Notes under the pieces: generated by a model | The model's input: the letters and a program-made list of their open reading frames with translations, nothing else | Told to the model about the DNA's origin: nothing | Databases searched by the model: none | Assembly (NCBI RefSeq): GCF_003626535.1 | Contig: NZ_RBAL01000007.1 | Coordinates: 309,424 to 373,423, forward strand | Source of the DNA: Streptomyces hoynatensis | GTDB taxonomy: Bacteria > Actinomycetota > Actinomycetes > Streptomycetales > Streptomycetaceae | Direction of reading: 5' to 3' | DNA: 64,000 nt | Position numbers and translations under genes: made by a program | In this document: positions 24,997-33,083 of the stretch, in pieces | Position numbering within the stretch: the first letter of the stretch is position 1 | Layout: every line of letters begins with the position of its first letter

Positions 24997-25308
24997 GTGA
25001 GTTCGGTGGATGAGGATCAGGAAGACATCGACAGCATCATCGGCGGCATCGCCCCCGACTGGGGCCCCTTCGCCGCCGTGGGCGACCAGGCCCGGACGAT
25101 GATTCAGGTGATCATGGCCCTGGCGATCCTGATCTGCATGGCCATCGCGATCTGGGGCGCGGCCAAGCAGCGCATCGGATCGACCGCCATGCGGGACTCC
25201 TTCAGCGCGGAGCAGGGCAAGGGCCTCATCGTCGCGGGGCTGACCGGCGTGTTCATCATCGGGTCCCTCGGCACGCTGTTCACCATCATCTACGGCATGT
25301 CGATCTAG
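24997..25308 (+). CDS. Small two-helix membrane protein (103 residues)
   Basis: Acidic N-terminus (VDEDQEDIDSI), then two hydrophobic helices: one at ~32-52 (MIQVIMALAILICMAIAIWGAA) and one at ~75-100 (GLIVAGLTGVFIIGSLGTLF), joined by a polar loop with RIGSTAMRDSF. The pattern is reminiscent of VirB2/TrbC-type pilins and of small membrane proteins encoded next to type IV secretion ATPases in actinobacteria. No ATPase gene is present here, so this is only a hint. GTG 24997 is assumed; GTG 25006 is possible. Function unknown. Confidence 0.72.
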   Translation: MSSVDEDQEDIDSIIGGIAPDWGPFAAVGDQARTMIQVIMALAILICMAIAIWGAAKQRIGSTAMRDSFSAEQGKGLIVAGLTGVFIIGSLGTLFTIIYGMSI

Positions 25309-25333
25309 CCGGCGGACGCGAGGGGACGGCTGC

Positions 25334-26539
25334 ATGCCAGGAGGGCTCCGCGGATGGCGGGCCGTGCTCGCCCTCACGGCGGTGACGGCCCTGGCCGGCG
25401 GCTGCGCCATCGGCCCGGCGGCGCACCGCGCCGAGCGGGAGGGCGCGGGCCAGCCGACCGGCGCGGCCACCTCGGAGCCCGACGGCGCCGGCGGGGCGGG
25501 CGGCACGGGCGAGGCGGGCGGCTCCGGCGGCGCCTCGGCCTCGCCGGGCGAGTCCCCGGGGCCCGCCACGGAGCCGCCGCCCGAGCCCGCGCCCGCGCAG
25601 GGCTCGGCCCAGATCGCCGCGACCCTCGCCGAGGGCCTCGGCCCGGCCTGCTGCCTGGCCCCCATGCCCGGCGGCGACCTGCTGGCCGGCGCCGCCGACG
25701 GGTCCCTGGTCCGCGTGGGCCAGGACGGCACGGTGACGCCCGTCGGCGCGCTGGAAGACGACTCCCGGCTGCTCGGCCTGGCCTTCGCCTCGGGCTCTGC
25801 CCTCGACTGGGTGTACGTCCTCCACGCCACCGACTCGGCCGCGCGCGTGGACCGTTACGTCTACTACGGCTCCCATCCCGCGGGGGAGCAGCTCGGCGAG
25901 TCACGCAGCACGGTGCTCGGCGACATCCCCACGGGCCCGGAACACGGCGGCGGCGCCCTGGCGTTCGGGCCCGACGGCAACCTCTACGTGGCCACCGGCG
26001 ACACGGGAGCGCCCGCGCTCGCCGCGGACCCGGACTCCCTGGCGGGCAAGATCCTGCGGATCACCCCGGAGGGCGACGAGGCCCCGGGCAACCCCTTCCC
26101 CGGCTCCCCGGTCTACTCGCTCGGCCACGCCGAGCCGGCCGGCCTCGCCTGGGACGAGCAGGGCATGCTCTGGGCGGCCGACGCCGGGCGCGCGGGGGGA
26201 GTGGAGCTGAACTCCATCGCGCCCGGCGGGACTTACGGGGAGGGGGCGGACGCGCAGCAGGGCACGGCCCCGGTCCACACCTGGCAGGATCCTCAGGTCG
26301 TGGCGGGCGGACTGGCCTTCGCCCAGGGCTGCCTGTGGATGCCCGACCCGCCCGGCGGCCGGCTGTGGCGCATCCCGCTGGACGGCACCCGGCTCGTCGC
26401 CGACCCCCAGCCGCTGCTCGCGGCCGAGCTCTCCGGGCCGGTGGCCGTGGCCGCGGGCGCCGGGAACGCGGGGGACGCCGGGGAGTTGACGCTGCTCGAC
26501 GGCCAGGACGCGAGCCTGCTGCGGCTCGCCGTGTCCTGA
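25334..26539 (+). CDS. PQQ-type sugar dehydrogenase-like lipoprotein
   Basis: 401-residue exported beta-propeller of the glucose/sorbosone dehydrogenase family. The signal is a lipoprotein type (ALTAVTALAGGC, Cys ~24), followed by a Ser/Gly/Pro/Glu-rich linker to ~95. The propeller carries family motifs EHGGGALAFGPDGNLYVATGD and GKILRITPEGDEAPGNPF, but the usual RNPQG segment reads GHAEPAGL. Whether it binds pyrroloquinoline quinone is unclear. ATG 25334 has AGGGGA at good spacing. It follows the small membrane protein by 25 bases on the same strand. Confidence 0.85.
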   Translation: MPGGLRGWRAVLALTAVTALAGGCAIGPAAHRAEREGAGQPTGAATSEPDGAGGAGGTGEAGGSGGASASPGESPGPATEPPPEPAPAQGSAQIAATLAEGLGPACCLAPMPGGDLLAGAADGSLVRVGQDGTVTPVGALEDDSRLLGLAFASGSALDWVYVLHATDSAARVDRYVYYGSHPAGEQLGESRSTVLGDIPTGPEHGGGALAFGPDGNLYVATGDTGAPALAADPDSLAGKILRITPEGDEAPGNPFPGSPVYSLGHAEPAGLAWDEQGMLWAADAGRAGGVELNSIAPGGTYGEGADAQQGTAPVHTWQDPQVVAGGLAFAQGCLWMPDPPGGRLWRIPLDGTRLVADPQPLLAAELSGPVAVAAGAGNAGDAGELTLLDGQDASLLRLAVS

Positions 26540-26596
26540 CCGGGCCCTCGCCCGGGCCGCCCCCGGCCGACGCCATGAAGCCTTAACACGGCGTCC

Positions 26597-28876
26597 ATGA
26601 GAGCGGCCGATCATCGAGGAATGCCCACGCGCCGTCAGTTCGTCGCCGCCTCCGCCCTCACGGCCGCCTCCGCCGTCTCCGCCGCCCCGGCCGCCGCCCG
26701 GGATGCCCGCGAGGCCGGGGAGGCTCCCCTCGCGGCCCCGCCCGCGCGCGGCCCCGGCAGGGAGGCCGGCGACCGCCCCAACATCGTGCTCGTCCTGGCC
26801 GACGACCTCGGCTACGGCGACCTCGGCTCCTACGGCCAGCGCCTGGTCGCCACCCCACGCCTGGACCAACTCGCGGCCGAGGGCCTGCGGTTCACCCAGG
26901 CGTACGCGGCGGCCGCGGTCTGCGCCCCCTCCCGCTGCTCGCTGCTGACCGGGCTGCACGGCGGCCACGCGGCCGTCCGGCAGAACCCGTTCAACGGTCC
27001 GCAGGGCTCGCTCGCCGACGGCGACACCACCTTCGCCGAGGTGCTGCGCGCCCGCGGCTACCGCACCGCCTGCATCGGCAAGTGGGGCTTCGGCCCCGAG
27101 GAGGCCGACCAGCCCAGCCACCCCCACTACCGCGGCTTCGAGGAGTTCTTCGGCTACGTCACCCACGGCCACGCCCACGAGTACTTCCCCGACTACCTGT
27201 GGGACAACGGCGAGCAGACCCCGCTCCCCGCGGGCAGCTACGCCGTCGACCTCATCGAGGAGCGGGCCCTCGGCTTCATCGAGGCGCACGCCGAGGAGCC
27301 CTTCCTGCTCTACCTCACGCCCAACATCCCGCACGCCCCCAGCGACATCCCCGACCAGGGCCGGTACGCCGACCGCCCGTGGAGCGAGGCCGACCGCGGC
27401 CACGCCGCGCAGATCTCCCGCTTCGACACGCTGGTCGGCTCCGTCGTCGACACCCTCCACCGGCTCGGCCTGGAACGGCACACCCTGCTGCTGGTCACCA
27501 GCGACAACGGCCCACACGAGGAGGGCGGGGTCGATCCCGACCTGTTCGACGCCAACGGCCCGCTGCGCGGCTACAAGCGCAACCTGTACGAGGGCGGGGT
27601 GCGGGTGCCGTTCCTCGCCTGGCAGCCGGGCACGGTGCGGCGGGGCGAGGTGAGCGGTCGGCCGACGCCGCTGATCGACCTGCTGCCCACCCTGGCCGAG
27701 CTGGCCGGGGCGCCGGCGCCCAGGGACGTGGACGGCCTCTCCCTCGCGCCGCTGCTGCGCCCGGCTGCCGGGCGGGGAACGGAAACCGCGCCCGCGCACG
27801 CCCACCTGTACTGGTACCGCAACGACCCGGGCTCCACCGCCCGCGCCAACGCGGAGGACCGCGGCCGCATCCTGAAGACGGCCGAGGCGGTGCGCCGCGA
27901 GGACTGGAAGGCCGTCAGGTTCGCCCCGGGACGGGACCGCGAGGTGCCCGACGAAAACTGGCAGTTGGAGCTCTACGACCTGGCCCGCGACCAGGGCGAG
28001 ACCACCGACCTGGCCGGCTCCCACCCCGCGCTCGCCGCCGAACTCACCGCCCTGCTGCGGGACTCGTGGGCGGAGGAGTATCCGCGGGAGGACTACGGCG
28101 TCCACGTGACGGGCCCCGCCCTCGCGCTCCCCGGCGAGCCGGTCACCGTCGCCGTCACCTTCGGCAACGGCAGCGACCACGCCTGGACCGGCGCCCGGCT
28201 GCGCCTCGACGTGCCGGAGGGCTGGCGGGTGCGCCCGGCGCGCGCCGGTGGTGATCGCGGGCGCCTCGCGCCGGGGGAGACGCTGCGCCGCTCCTTCGAG
28301 GTCACGCCCCCGGCCGGGGTGGCCGCGGGGACCTGGCGGCTGCGGGCCACGGGTTCCGCGCGCGGCGCCGCGGGCGCCGCGCTGAGCTTCCCGGCCGCGC
28401 ACCCGGTGGTGACCCCGCCGCCGGCGCCCACCGCCGATGCCTACCTCTCCGACCTGCCCTGGGTGAGCGCCACCAACGGCTGGGGGCCCGTCGAGCTGGA
28501 CACCGGCAACGGGAAGAAGGCCGCGGGCGACGGCACCCCGATCAGCTTCGGCGGCACCACCTACGCCAAGGGCCTCGGCGTGCACGCCCCCTCCGAGATC
28601 GTGTACTACCTCGGCGGGCGGGCGGCCGGGTTCACCGCCGTCGTCGGCATCGACGACTTCTCCGCCGCCCAGAGCCCGGTGGGCGCCACCGCCGCCGAGG
28701 TGTGGGGCGACGACCGCAGGCTCTTCGCCAGCGGCACCCTCACCGCCGCGGGCGGCCCGCGCCAGGTCGAGGTGGACGTGCGGGGCGTGCGGCTGCTGCG
28801 CCTGGTGGTCACCGACGCGAACGGCAACAGCTCCTTCGACCACACGTCCTGGGCCGTCGCCCGCGTCACCGTCTGA
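26597..28876 (+). CDS. Secreted sulfatase with NPCBM domain
   Basis: ~759-residue type I sulfatase. The signal contains twin arginines (PTRRQFVAASALTAASAVSAAPAAA), so Tat export is likely. The core begins PNIVLVLADDLGYGD (metal-binding Asp pair) and has the formylglycine motif CAPSR at Cys109 followed by CSLLTG, so a formylglycine-generating enzyme must activate it. Residues ~500-600 look like a NEW3-type beta domain. The last ~145 residues are an NPCBM-type carbohydrate-binding module (GTTYAKGLGVHAPSEIVYYLGG). The start may be 26597 or ATG 26621. It probably desulfates a sulfated polysaccharide or glycan; substrate unknown. Confidence 0.93.
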   Translation: MRAADHRGMPTRRQFVAASALTAASAVSAAPAAARDAREAGEAPLAAPPARGPGREAGDRPNIVLVLADDLGYGDLGSYGQRLVATPRLDQLAAEGLRFTQAYAAAAVCAPSRCSLLTGLHGGHAAVRQNPFNGPQGSLADGDTTFAEVLRARGYRTACIGKWGFGPEEADQPSHPHYRGFEEFFGYVTHGHAHEYFPDYLWDNGEQTPLPAGSYAVDLIEERALGFIEAHAEEPFLLYLTPNIPHAPSDIPDQGRYADRPWSEADRGHAAQISRFDTLVGSVVDTLHRLGLERHTLLLVTSDNGPHEEGGVDPDLFDANGPLRGYKRNLYEGGVRVPFLAWQPGTVRRGEVSGRPTPLIDLLPTLAELAGAPAPRDVDGLSLAPLLRPAAGRGTETAPAHAHLYWYRNDPGSTARANAEDRGRILKTAEAVRREDWKAVRFAPGRDREVPDENWQLELYDLARDQGETTDLAGSHPALAAELTALLRDSWAEEYPREDYGVHVTGPALALPGEPVTVAVTFGNGSDHAWTGARLRLDVPEGWRVRPARAGGDRGRLAPGETLRRSFEVTPPAGVAAGTWRLRATGSARGAAGAALSFPAAHPVVTPPPAPTADAYLSDLPWVSATNGWGPVELDTGNGKKAAGDGTPISFGGTTYAKGLGVHAPSEIVYYLGGRAAGFTAVVGIDDFSAAQSPVGATAAEVWGDDRRLFASGTLTAAGGPRQVEVDVRGVRLLRLVVTDANGNSSFDHTSWAVARVTV

Positions 28877-28900
28877 CGGCCCCGCGCGCCGCCGCCCCGC

Positions 28901-28924
28901 CGCGCCCGGGCCCCTCCGGGCGCG
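28901..28924. terminator. Hairpin between sulfatase and mqnP
   Basis: CGCGCCCGG (28901-28909) and CCGGGCGCG (28916-28924) form a stem with a 6-base loop, between two convergent genes. Confidence 0.65.
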
Positions 28925-28948
28925 GGCGCGGCGCCGCGTGCAGGGGCC

Positions 28949-29854
28949 TCAGGCGCGCAGGCCGCGGACCACGAGGTCGAGCAGCGCGAAGACGAACAGG
29001 CTGATCCCGACGAAGCCGTTGACGGTGAAGAAGGCCCGGTTCAGCCTGCTGAGGTCGTCCGGCCGCACCAGCGCGTGCTCGTAGGTGAAGGCCGCCGCGA
29101 CCACGGCGAGCCCCACCCAGAAGAACGGCCCCGCCTCCGTCGCCAGCCCGTAGCCGAGCAGCAGCGCGAAGGTGGCGAGGTGCGCGGCGCGGGCGCCGTG
29201 GAGGGCGCCGGCGATCCCGAACCTGGCCGGGACCGACCTGACGCCCTGGACGCGGTCGGCCGCCACGTCCTGGCAGGCGTAGATCAGGTCGAAGCCGCCG
29301 ATCCACAGCCCGACCGCCGCGCCGAGCGCCGCCGCCTCCCAGGACCAGGCGCCGGTCACCGCGATCCAGGCGCCGATCGGGCCCATCGCCTGGGCCAGGC
29401 CGAGGATGGCGTGCGGGAAGTCCGTGAAGCGCTTGCCGTAGGGGTAGACCACCATCGGCACCACGGCGAGCGGGCCGAGGGCCAGGCACAGCGGGTTGAG
29501 CAGGCCGGCGGCAAGCAGGAAGACGGCGAGCGCGACCAGCGCGCCGGCCTGGGCCGTGCGCACCGAGAGCGCGCCCGTCACCAGCTCGCGGCCGGCCGTG
29601 CGCGGGTTGCGGGCGTCGATCTCCCGGTCGATGATCCGGTTGGCCGCCATGGCGAAGGTCCGCAGCCCCACCATGGCGACGGTGACCAGCAGCAGCGTCC
29701 ACCAGTCCACCGTCCCGCCGTCCTCCTCGGCGAGGAACATGGCGGTCAGGCTCGCGATGTACGCGAAGGGCAGCGCGAAGACCGAGTGCTCGATCATGAC
29801 CAGGCGCAGGAACGCCCGGACCCGGCTCCGTGGCCGGGGGGCCGTCACCGTCAC
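28949..29854 (-). CDS. mqnP: Menaquinone prenyltransferase MqnP (UbiA family)
   Basis: 301-residue integral membrane prenyltransferase with 7-9 helices that attaches the polyprenyl chain in the futalosine route to menaquinone. The two Asp-rich diphosphate-binding motifs are NRIIDREIDARNPRT and DLIYACQDVAADR. GTG 29854 overlaps the ubiD stop (GTGA), giving strong coupling. The family also includes 4-hydroxybenzoate prenyltransferases, but the ubiD neighbour and the genus support the menaquinone role. Confidence 0.9.
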   Translation of the reverse strand: MTVTAPRPRSRVRAFLRLVMIEHSVFALPFAYIASLTAMFLAEEDGGTVDWWTLLLVTVAMVGLRTFAMAANRIIDREIDARNPRTAGRELVTGALSVRTAQAGALVALAVFLLAAGLLNPLCLALGPLAVVPMVVYPYGKRFTDFPHAILGLAQAMGPIGAWIAVTGAWSWEAAALGAAVGLWIGGFDLIYACQDVAADRVQGVRSVPARFGIAGALHGARAAHLATFALLLGYGLATEAGPFFWVGLAVVAAAFTYEHALVRPDDLSRLNRAFFTVNGFVGISLFVFALLDLVVRGLRA

Positions 29855-31302
29855 AGCCCGTACTCCTTCCACCTTCGGGTGACGCGTTCCGCGGTGTCCG
29901 GGTCGGAGACGATCGCCGAGGGCCAGCCGCCCTCGCGCGTATAGCCCTCCTCCGGCCACTTGGCGGTGGCGTCGATGCCCGCCTTGCCTCCCCAGAACTG
30001 CTGGTAGGAGGCGTGGTCCAGGTGATCGACCGGGCCCGAGGTGAGGAGCAGGTCGTGCGCGTAGTCCACGTTGCCGAGCGCCCGCCAGGCCACCTCCTGC
30101 AGGTCGTGCACGTCGCAGTCGGCGTCCACGACGATCACCAGCTTCGTCAGCGCCATCATGTGCGCCCCCCACACCGCGGACATCACCTTCTGGGCGTGTT
30201 TGGGGTATTTCTTGTCGATCGAGACGATCGCGCAGTTGTGGAAGGCGCCCGCCTCGGGGAGGTGGTAGTCGACGATGTCCGGGATGATCAGCCGCAGCAG
30301 CGGCAGGAAGAACCGCTCGGTCGCCCGCCCCAGCGGCCCGTCCTCCGTGGGCGGGCGCCCCACGACGATGGACTGGAGGAACGCGTCCCTGCGCATCGTC
30401 ACGCAGTCCACCGTCAGCGCGGGAAAGGGCTCCTGGGGCGTGTAGAAACCGGTGTGGTCGCCGAACGGCCCCTCGGGCAGCGTCACCCCGGGCTCCAGCC
30501 ACCCCTCCAGGACCACCTCGGCCTGGGCGGGCACCTGGAGCGGCACGGTGAGGCAGTCGGTCAGCTCCACCCGCTTGCCCTGGACGAACCCGGCGAAGAG
30601 GTACTCGTCGATGTCCGCCGGCAGCGGCGCGGTCGCCGCGTAGGTGACGGCGGGCGGGCAGCCGAACGCGATGGCCACCGGCAGGCGTTCCCCGCGGGCG
30701 GCGGCGACCTGGTAGTGGTTGCGGCTGTCCTTGTGGATCTGCCAGTGCATTCCGATCGTGCGCCGGTCGTGCCGCTGCAGGCGGTAAAGGCCGAGATTGC
30801 GCACGCCGGATTCCGGGTCCCTGGTATGTGTCAGCCCGAGATTGAAAAACGAGCCGCCGTCCTCGGGCCAGGTGAACAGGGCGGGCAGCCGGCCGAGGTC
30901 CACCTCGTCGCCCTTGCGGACGACGTCGTGCACCGGAGCGTTCTTCACCTTCTTCGGTGGCACGTGGGACATCGCCGCGAGTTTTCCGAATGCCTCGCGG
31001 AATCCCACGAATCCGTGCGGCAGTTCGGGGCGCAGCAGTCCGCCGATCTTCTCGGTGATCTCCTCGTAGGAGCGCAGGCCGAGCGCCTTCAGCAAACGCC
31101 GGTCGGTGCCGTACACGTTCATCGCGAGCGGCAGGTCACTGCCCTTGACGTTCTCGAAGAGGAGGGCGGGGCCGCCCGCCTTGTTCACCCGATCGGTGAT
31201 CTCCCCGACCTCCAGGTGCGGATCGACCTCGGCCTTGATCCGCTTGAGGTCCCCGTCGCGTTCCAGCGCCTTCAGCAGGCCGCGCAGGTCGTCGTACGCC
31301 AT
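29851..31302 (-). CDS. UbiD-family decarboxylase (menaquinone pathway)
   Basis: 483-residue prenyl-FMN-dependent decarboxylase of the UbiD family. The opening MAYDDLRGLLKALERDGDLKRI and motifs GPALLFENV, VRNLGLYRLQRHD, PEGPFGDHTGFYTP and SIDKKYPKHAQKVM are typical. In futalosine organisms a UbiD homologue decarboxylates 1,4-dihydroxy-6-naphthoate derivatives together with a UbiX-made cofactor; no ubiX is in the window. ATG 31302 is chosen because the longer frame adds unrelated residues overlapping a divergent gene. Operon with mqnP. Confidence 0.92.
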   Translation of the reverse strand: MAYDDLRGLLKALERDGDLKRIKAEVDPHLEVGEITDRVNKAGGPALLFENVKGSDLPLAMNVYGTDRRLLKALGLRSYEEITEKIGGLLRPELPHGFVGFREAFGKLAAMSHVPPKKVKNAPVHDVVRKGDEVDLGRLPALFTWPEDGGSFFNLGLTHTRDPESGVRNLGLYRLQRHDRRTIGMHWQIHKDSRNHYQVAAARGERLPVAIAFGCPPAVTYAATAPLPADIDEYLFAGFVQGKRVELTDCLTVPLQVPAQAEVVLEGWLEPGVTLPEGPFGDHTGFYTPQEPFPALTVDCVTMRRDAFLQSIVVGRPPTEDGPLGRATERFFLPLLRLIIPDIVDYHLPEAGAFHNCAIVSIDKKYPKHAQKVMSAVWGAHMMALTKLVIVVDADCDVHDLQEVAWRALGNVDYAHDLLLTSGPVDHLDHASYQQFWGGKAGIDATAKWPEEGYTREGGWPSAIVSDPDTAERVTRRWKEYGL

Positions 31303-31390
31303 GCCGCTCAGTATTCCCGACGCATTACCCTGGCCTGAGTCAGGGGGCCGCACCGCCGGACCCGGGTTCATCTCGTCCTGGGGGACTACC

Positions 31391-31807
31391 ATGCTGAGGG
31401 TGCTGCTGTTTCTGGTACCGCTGGCGCTGGCCATCTACGCCTTGGTGGACTGCATCAGCTCCGAGGACGAAGAGGTCAGGCATCTGCCGAAACTCGTGTG
31501 GATCGTCCTCATCGTCTTCGCCCCGGTCGTCGGCGCGCTGACGTGGATTCTGATCGGCCGCGAGCGCAGCCTGACGGCCAGGCGCCGCTCGGGCGGCTGG
31601 GTCGCCCCGGACGACAACCCCGAGTTCCTGCGCTCCCTGGACCAGAACCGGCTCCGCGGCCAGGACGGGGGCCCGGAGGACGCCGACGAGGACGGCAGGC
31701 GGGACAAGGAGCTGCTGGAGAGCTGGGAGGAGGACCTGCGCCGCCGCGAGGAGGAGCTCAGGCAGCAGAACCGCGACGAGGACGAGCCGCCGGGCGGCAA
31801 GGGCTGA
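31391..31807 (+). CDS. PLDc_N-domain small membrane protein
   Basis: 138-residue protein. The first ~55 residues match the N-terminal domain shared with cardiolipin synthases and phospholipase D-like proteins (two helices, MLRVLLFLVPLALAIYALVD and VWIVLIVFAPVVGALTWIL, then IGRE). No catalytic HKD motif follows. The rest is a charged, Glu/Arg-rich helical tail (LLESWEEDLRRREEELRQQ), probably a coiled coil. ATG 31391 has GGGGGA seven bases upstream. Divergent from ubiD across 88 bases. Function unknown. Confidence 0.87.
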   Translation: MLRVLLFLVPLALAIYALVDCISSEDEEVRHLPKLVWIVLIVFAPVVGALTWILIGRERSLTARRRSGGWVAPDDNPEFLRSLDQNRLRGQDGGPEDADEDGRRDKELLESWEEDLRRREEELRQQNRDEDEPPGGKG

Positions 31808-31901
31808 CAGAACCGGGCGGCAACGGCCGGACGGGACGCGGGGGCTGCGGCGCCGCCGCCCGCGCGCCCGCGCAGACGACCCCCGCCCGCGCAGACAACC
31901 C

Positions 31902-31938
31902 CGAGGGGGGCTTCCGCGATCCGCGGAAGCCCCCCTCG
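31902..31938. terminator. Strong bidirectional terminator
   Basis: Two perfect 17-base arms (CGAGGGGGGCTTCCGCG at 31902-31918 and its complement at 31922-31938) around a 3-base ATC loop, between convergent genes ending at 31807 and 31992. Confidence 0.9.
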
Positions 31939-31991
31939 CGTCGTGTGCGGCGCCTGGGCCGCGCCGGCCCGGGCGATCCGGGCGGGCCGGC

Positions 31992-33083
31992 TCAGACCCC
32001 GCCGTAGCCGTGCAGGGAGTTGAAGAAGATGTTGACCCCGTAGTAGTTCACGAGGAAGCAGACGAAACCGATGATCGCCAGGTAGGCGGTCCGCCTGCCC
32101 TTCCAGCCCGCCGTCGCCCTGGCGTGCAGGTAGCAGGCGTAGGCGACCCAGGTGATGAACGCCCAGGTCTCCTTCGGGTCCCAGCCCCAGTACCGGCCCC
32201 AGGCGGTCTGCGCCCAGATCGCGCCGGCGACGATCGTGAAGGTCCACAGCGGGAAGACCGCGGCGTTGATCCGGTAGCCGAACCGGTCCAGGGACACCGA
32301 GGAGGGCAGCCGCTCCAGGATGGAGGTGGCCAGCGCCCCTGGCTTCTCGCCGGCGGCGAGCTTCGCCTCGTAGCGGTCGCGGAAGAGGTACAGCACGGCC
32401 GAGAGGGCGCCCAGGTAGAACAGGGCCCCGCAGATGATGGCAAGCGGGACGTGAATCCACATCCAGATCGAGTCGAGCGCGGGCACCAGCTGCGTCTGGT
32501 CGTTGTAGAGCACGGTGACCGCGAGGCCCAGGTCCAGCAGCACCGTGGTGATCAGCGGCAGCCCGATCCAGCGGACGTTCTTCCTGGCGGCGAGGAAGCC
32601 GAGGAAGCCGGCCACCGCCACCATCGAGAAGGCCGTGGAGAACTCGTACATGTTGCCCCAGGGCCCGCGGCCCAGGGCGATGGCGCGGGCGGCCACGGCC
32701 GCGAAGTGCAGCAGGAAGGCCAGGACGGTCAGCGAGACCGCGATCCGGCCGTAGGTGTCGCCCTGCTCGTCGCCGTTCGCGGCGCCTGGCCCGTCGGGGA
32801 CGTGGTCGCGGCTCGGGTTGGCGGACCTGGTGATGATCCGCGGCCGCTCCAGCACGGTGGTGGAGCCGCCCTTGCGGACGGTGATCGCCGGGGCGGGGAC
32901 GGCGGCCTGCGGCTCCGCGGCACGCTCCGCCGTCAGCGCCGCCGCGGTGCGCGCCACCTTGCTGCGGCTGCCGAAGACCCACTCGGCGGTATAGGCAAGG
33001 AACGTCAGGGCGTAGACGACCATCGCCGAGTACACGAGCAGGTTGCTCGTGTCGGCCAGGCCCTCGTTGGCGGCGAGAGTCAT
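31992..33083 (-). CDS. ccsB: Cytochrome c biogenesis protein CcsB (ResC/CcsA type)
   Basis: 363-residue membrane protein with ~8 helices and the tryptophan-rich WWD domain WGRYWGWDPKETWAFITWV that handles heme in system II cytochrome c maturation. With ResB it moves heme to the outside and attaches it to apocytochrome Cys-x-x-Cys-His sites. ATG 33083 has GAAGGAG and overlaps the resB stop (ATGA). The extended cytosolic loop before the core (residues ~45-115) is not conserved. Last gene of the operon. Confidence 0.96.
   Translation of the reverse strand: MTLAANEGLADTSNLLVYSAMVVYALTFLAYTAEWVFGSRSKVARTAAALTAERAAEPQAAVPAPAITVRKGGSTTVLERPRIITRSANPSRDHVPDGPGAANGDEQGDTYGRIAVSLTVLAFLLHFAAVAARAIALGRGPWGNMYEFSTAFSMVAVAGFLGFLAARKNVRWIGLPLITTVLLDLGLAVTVLYNDQTQLVPALDSIWMWIHVPLAIICGALFYLGALSAVLYLFRDRYEAKLAAGEKPGALATSILERLPSSVSLDRFGYRINAAVFPLWTFTIVAGAIWAQTAWGRYWGWDPKETWAFITWVAYACYLHARATAGWKGRRTAYLAIIGFVCFLVNYYGVNIFFNSLHGYGGV

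Noticed and set aside
22504..25308. Long plus-strand frame that ends with the small membrane protein
   Set aside because: Only the last 103 codons (from 24997) show hydrophobic helices and codon bias; the rest lies opposite other genes or in repeats.
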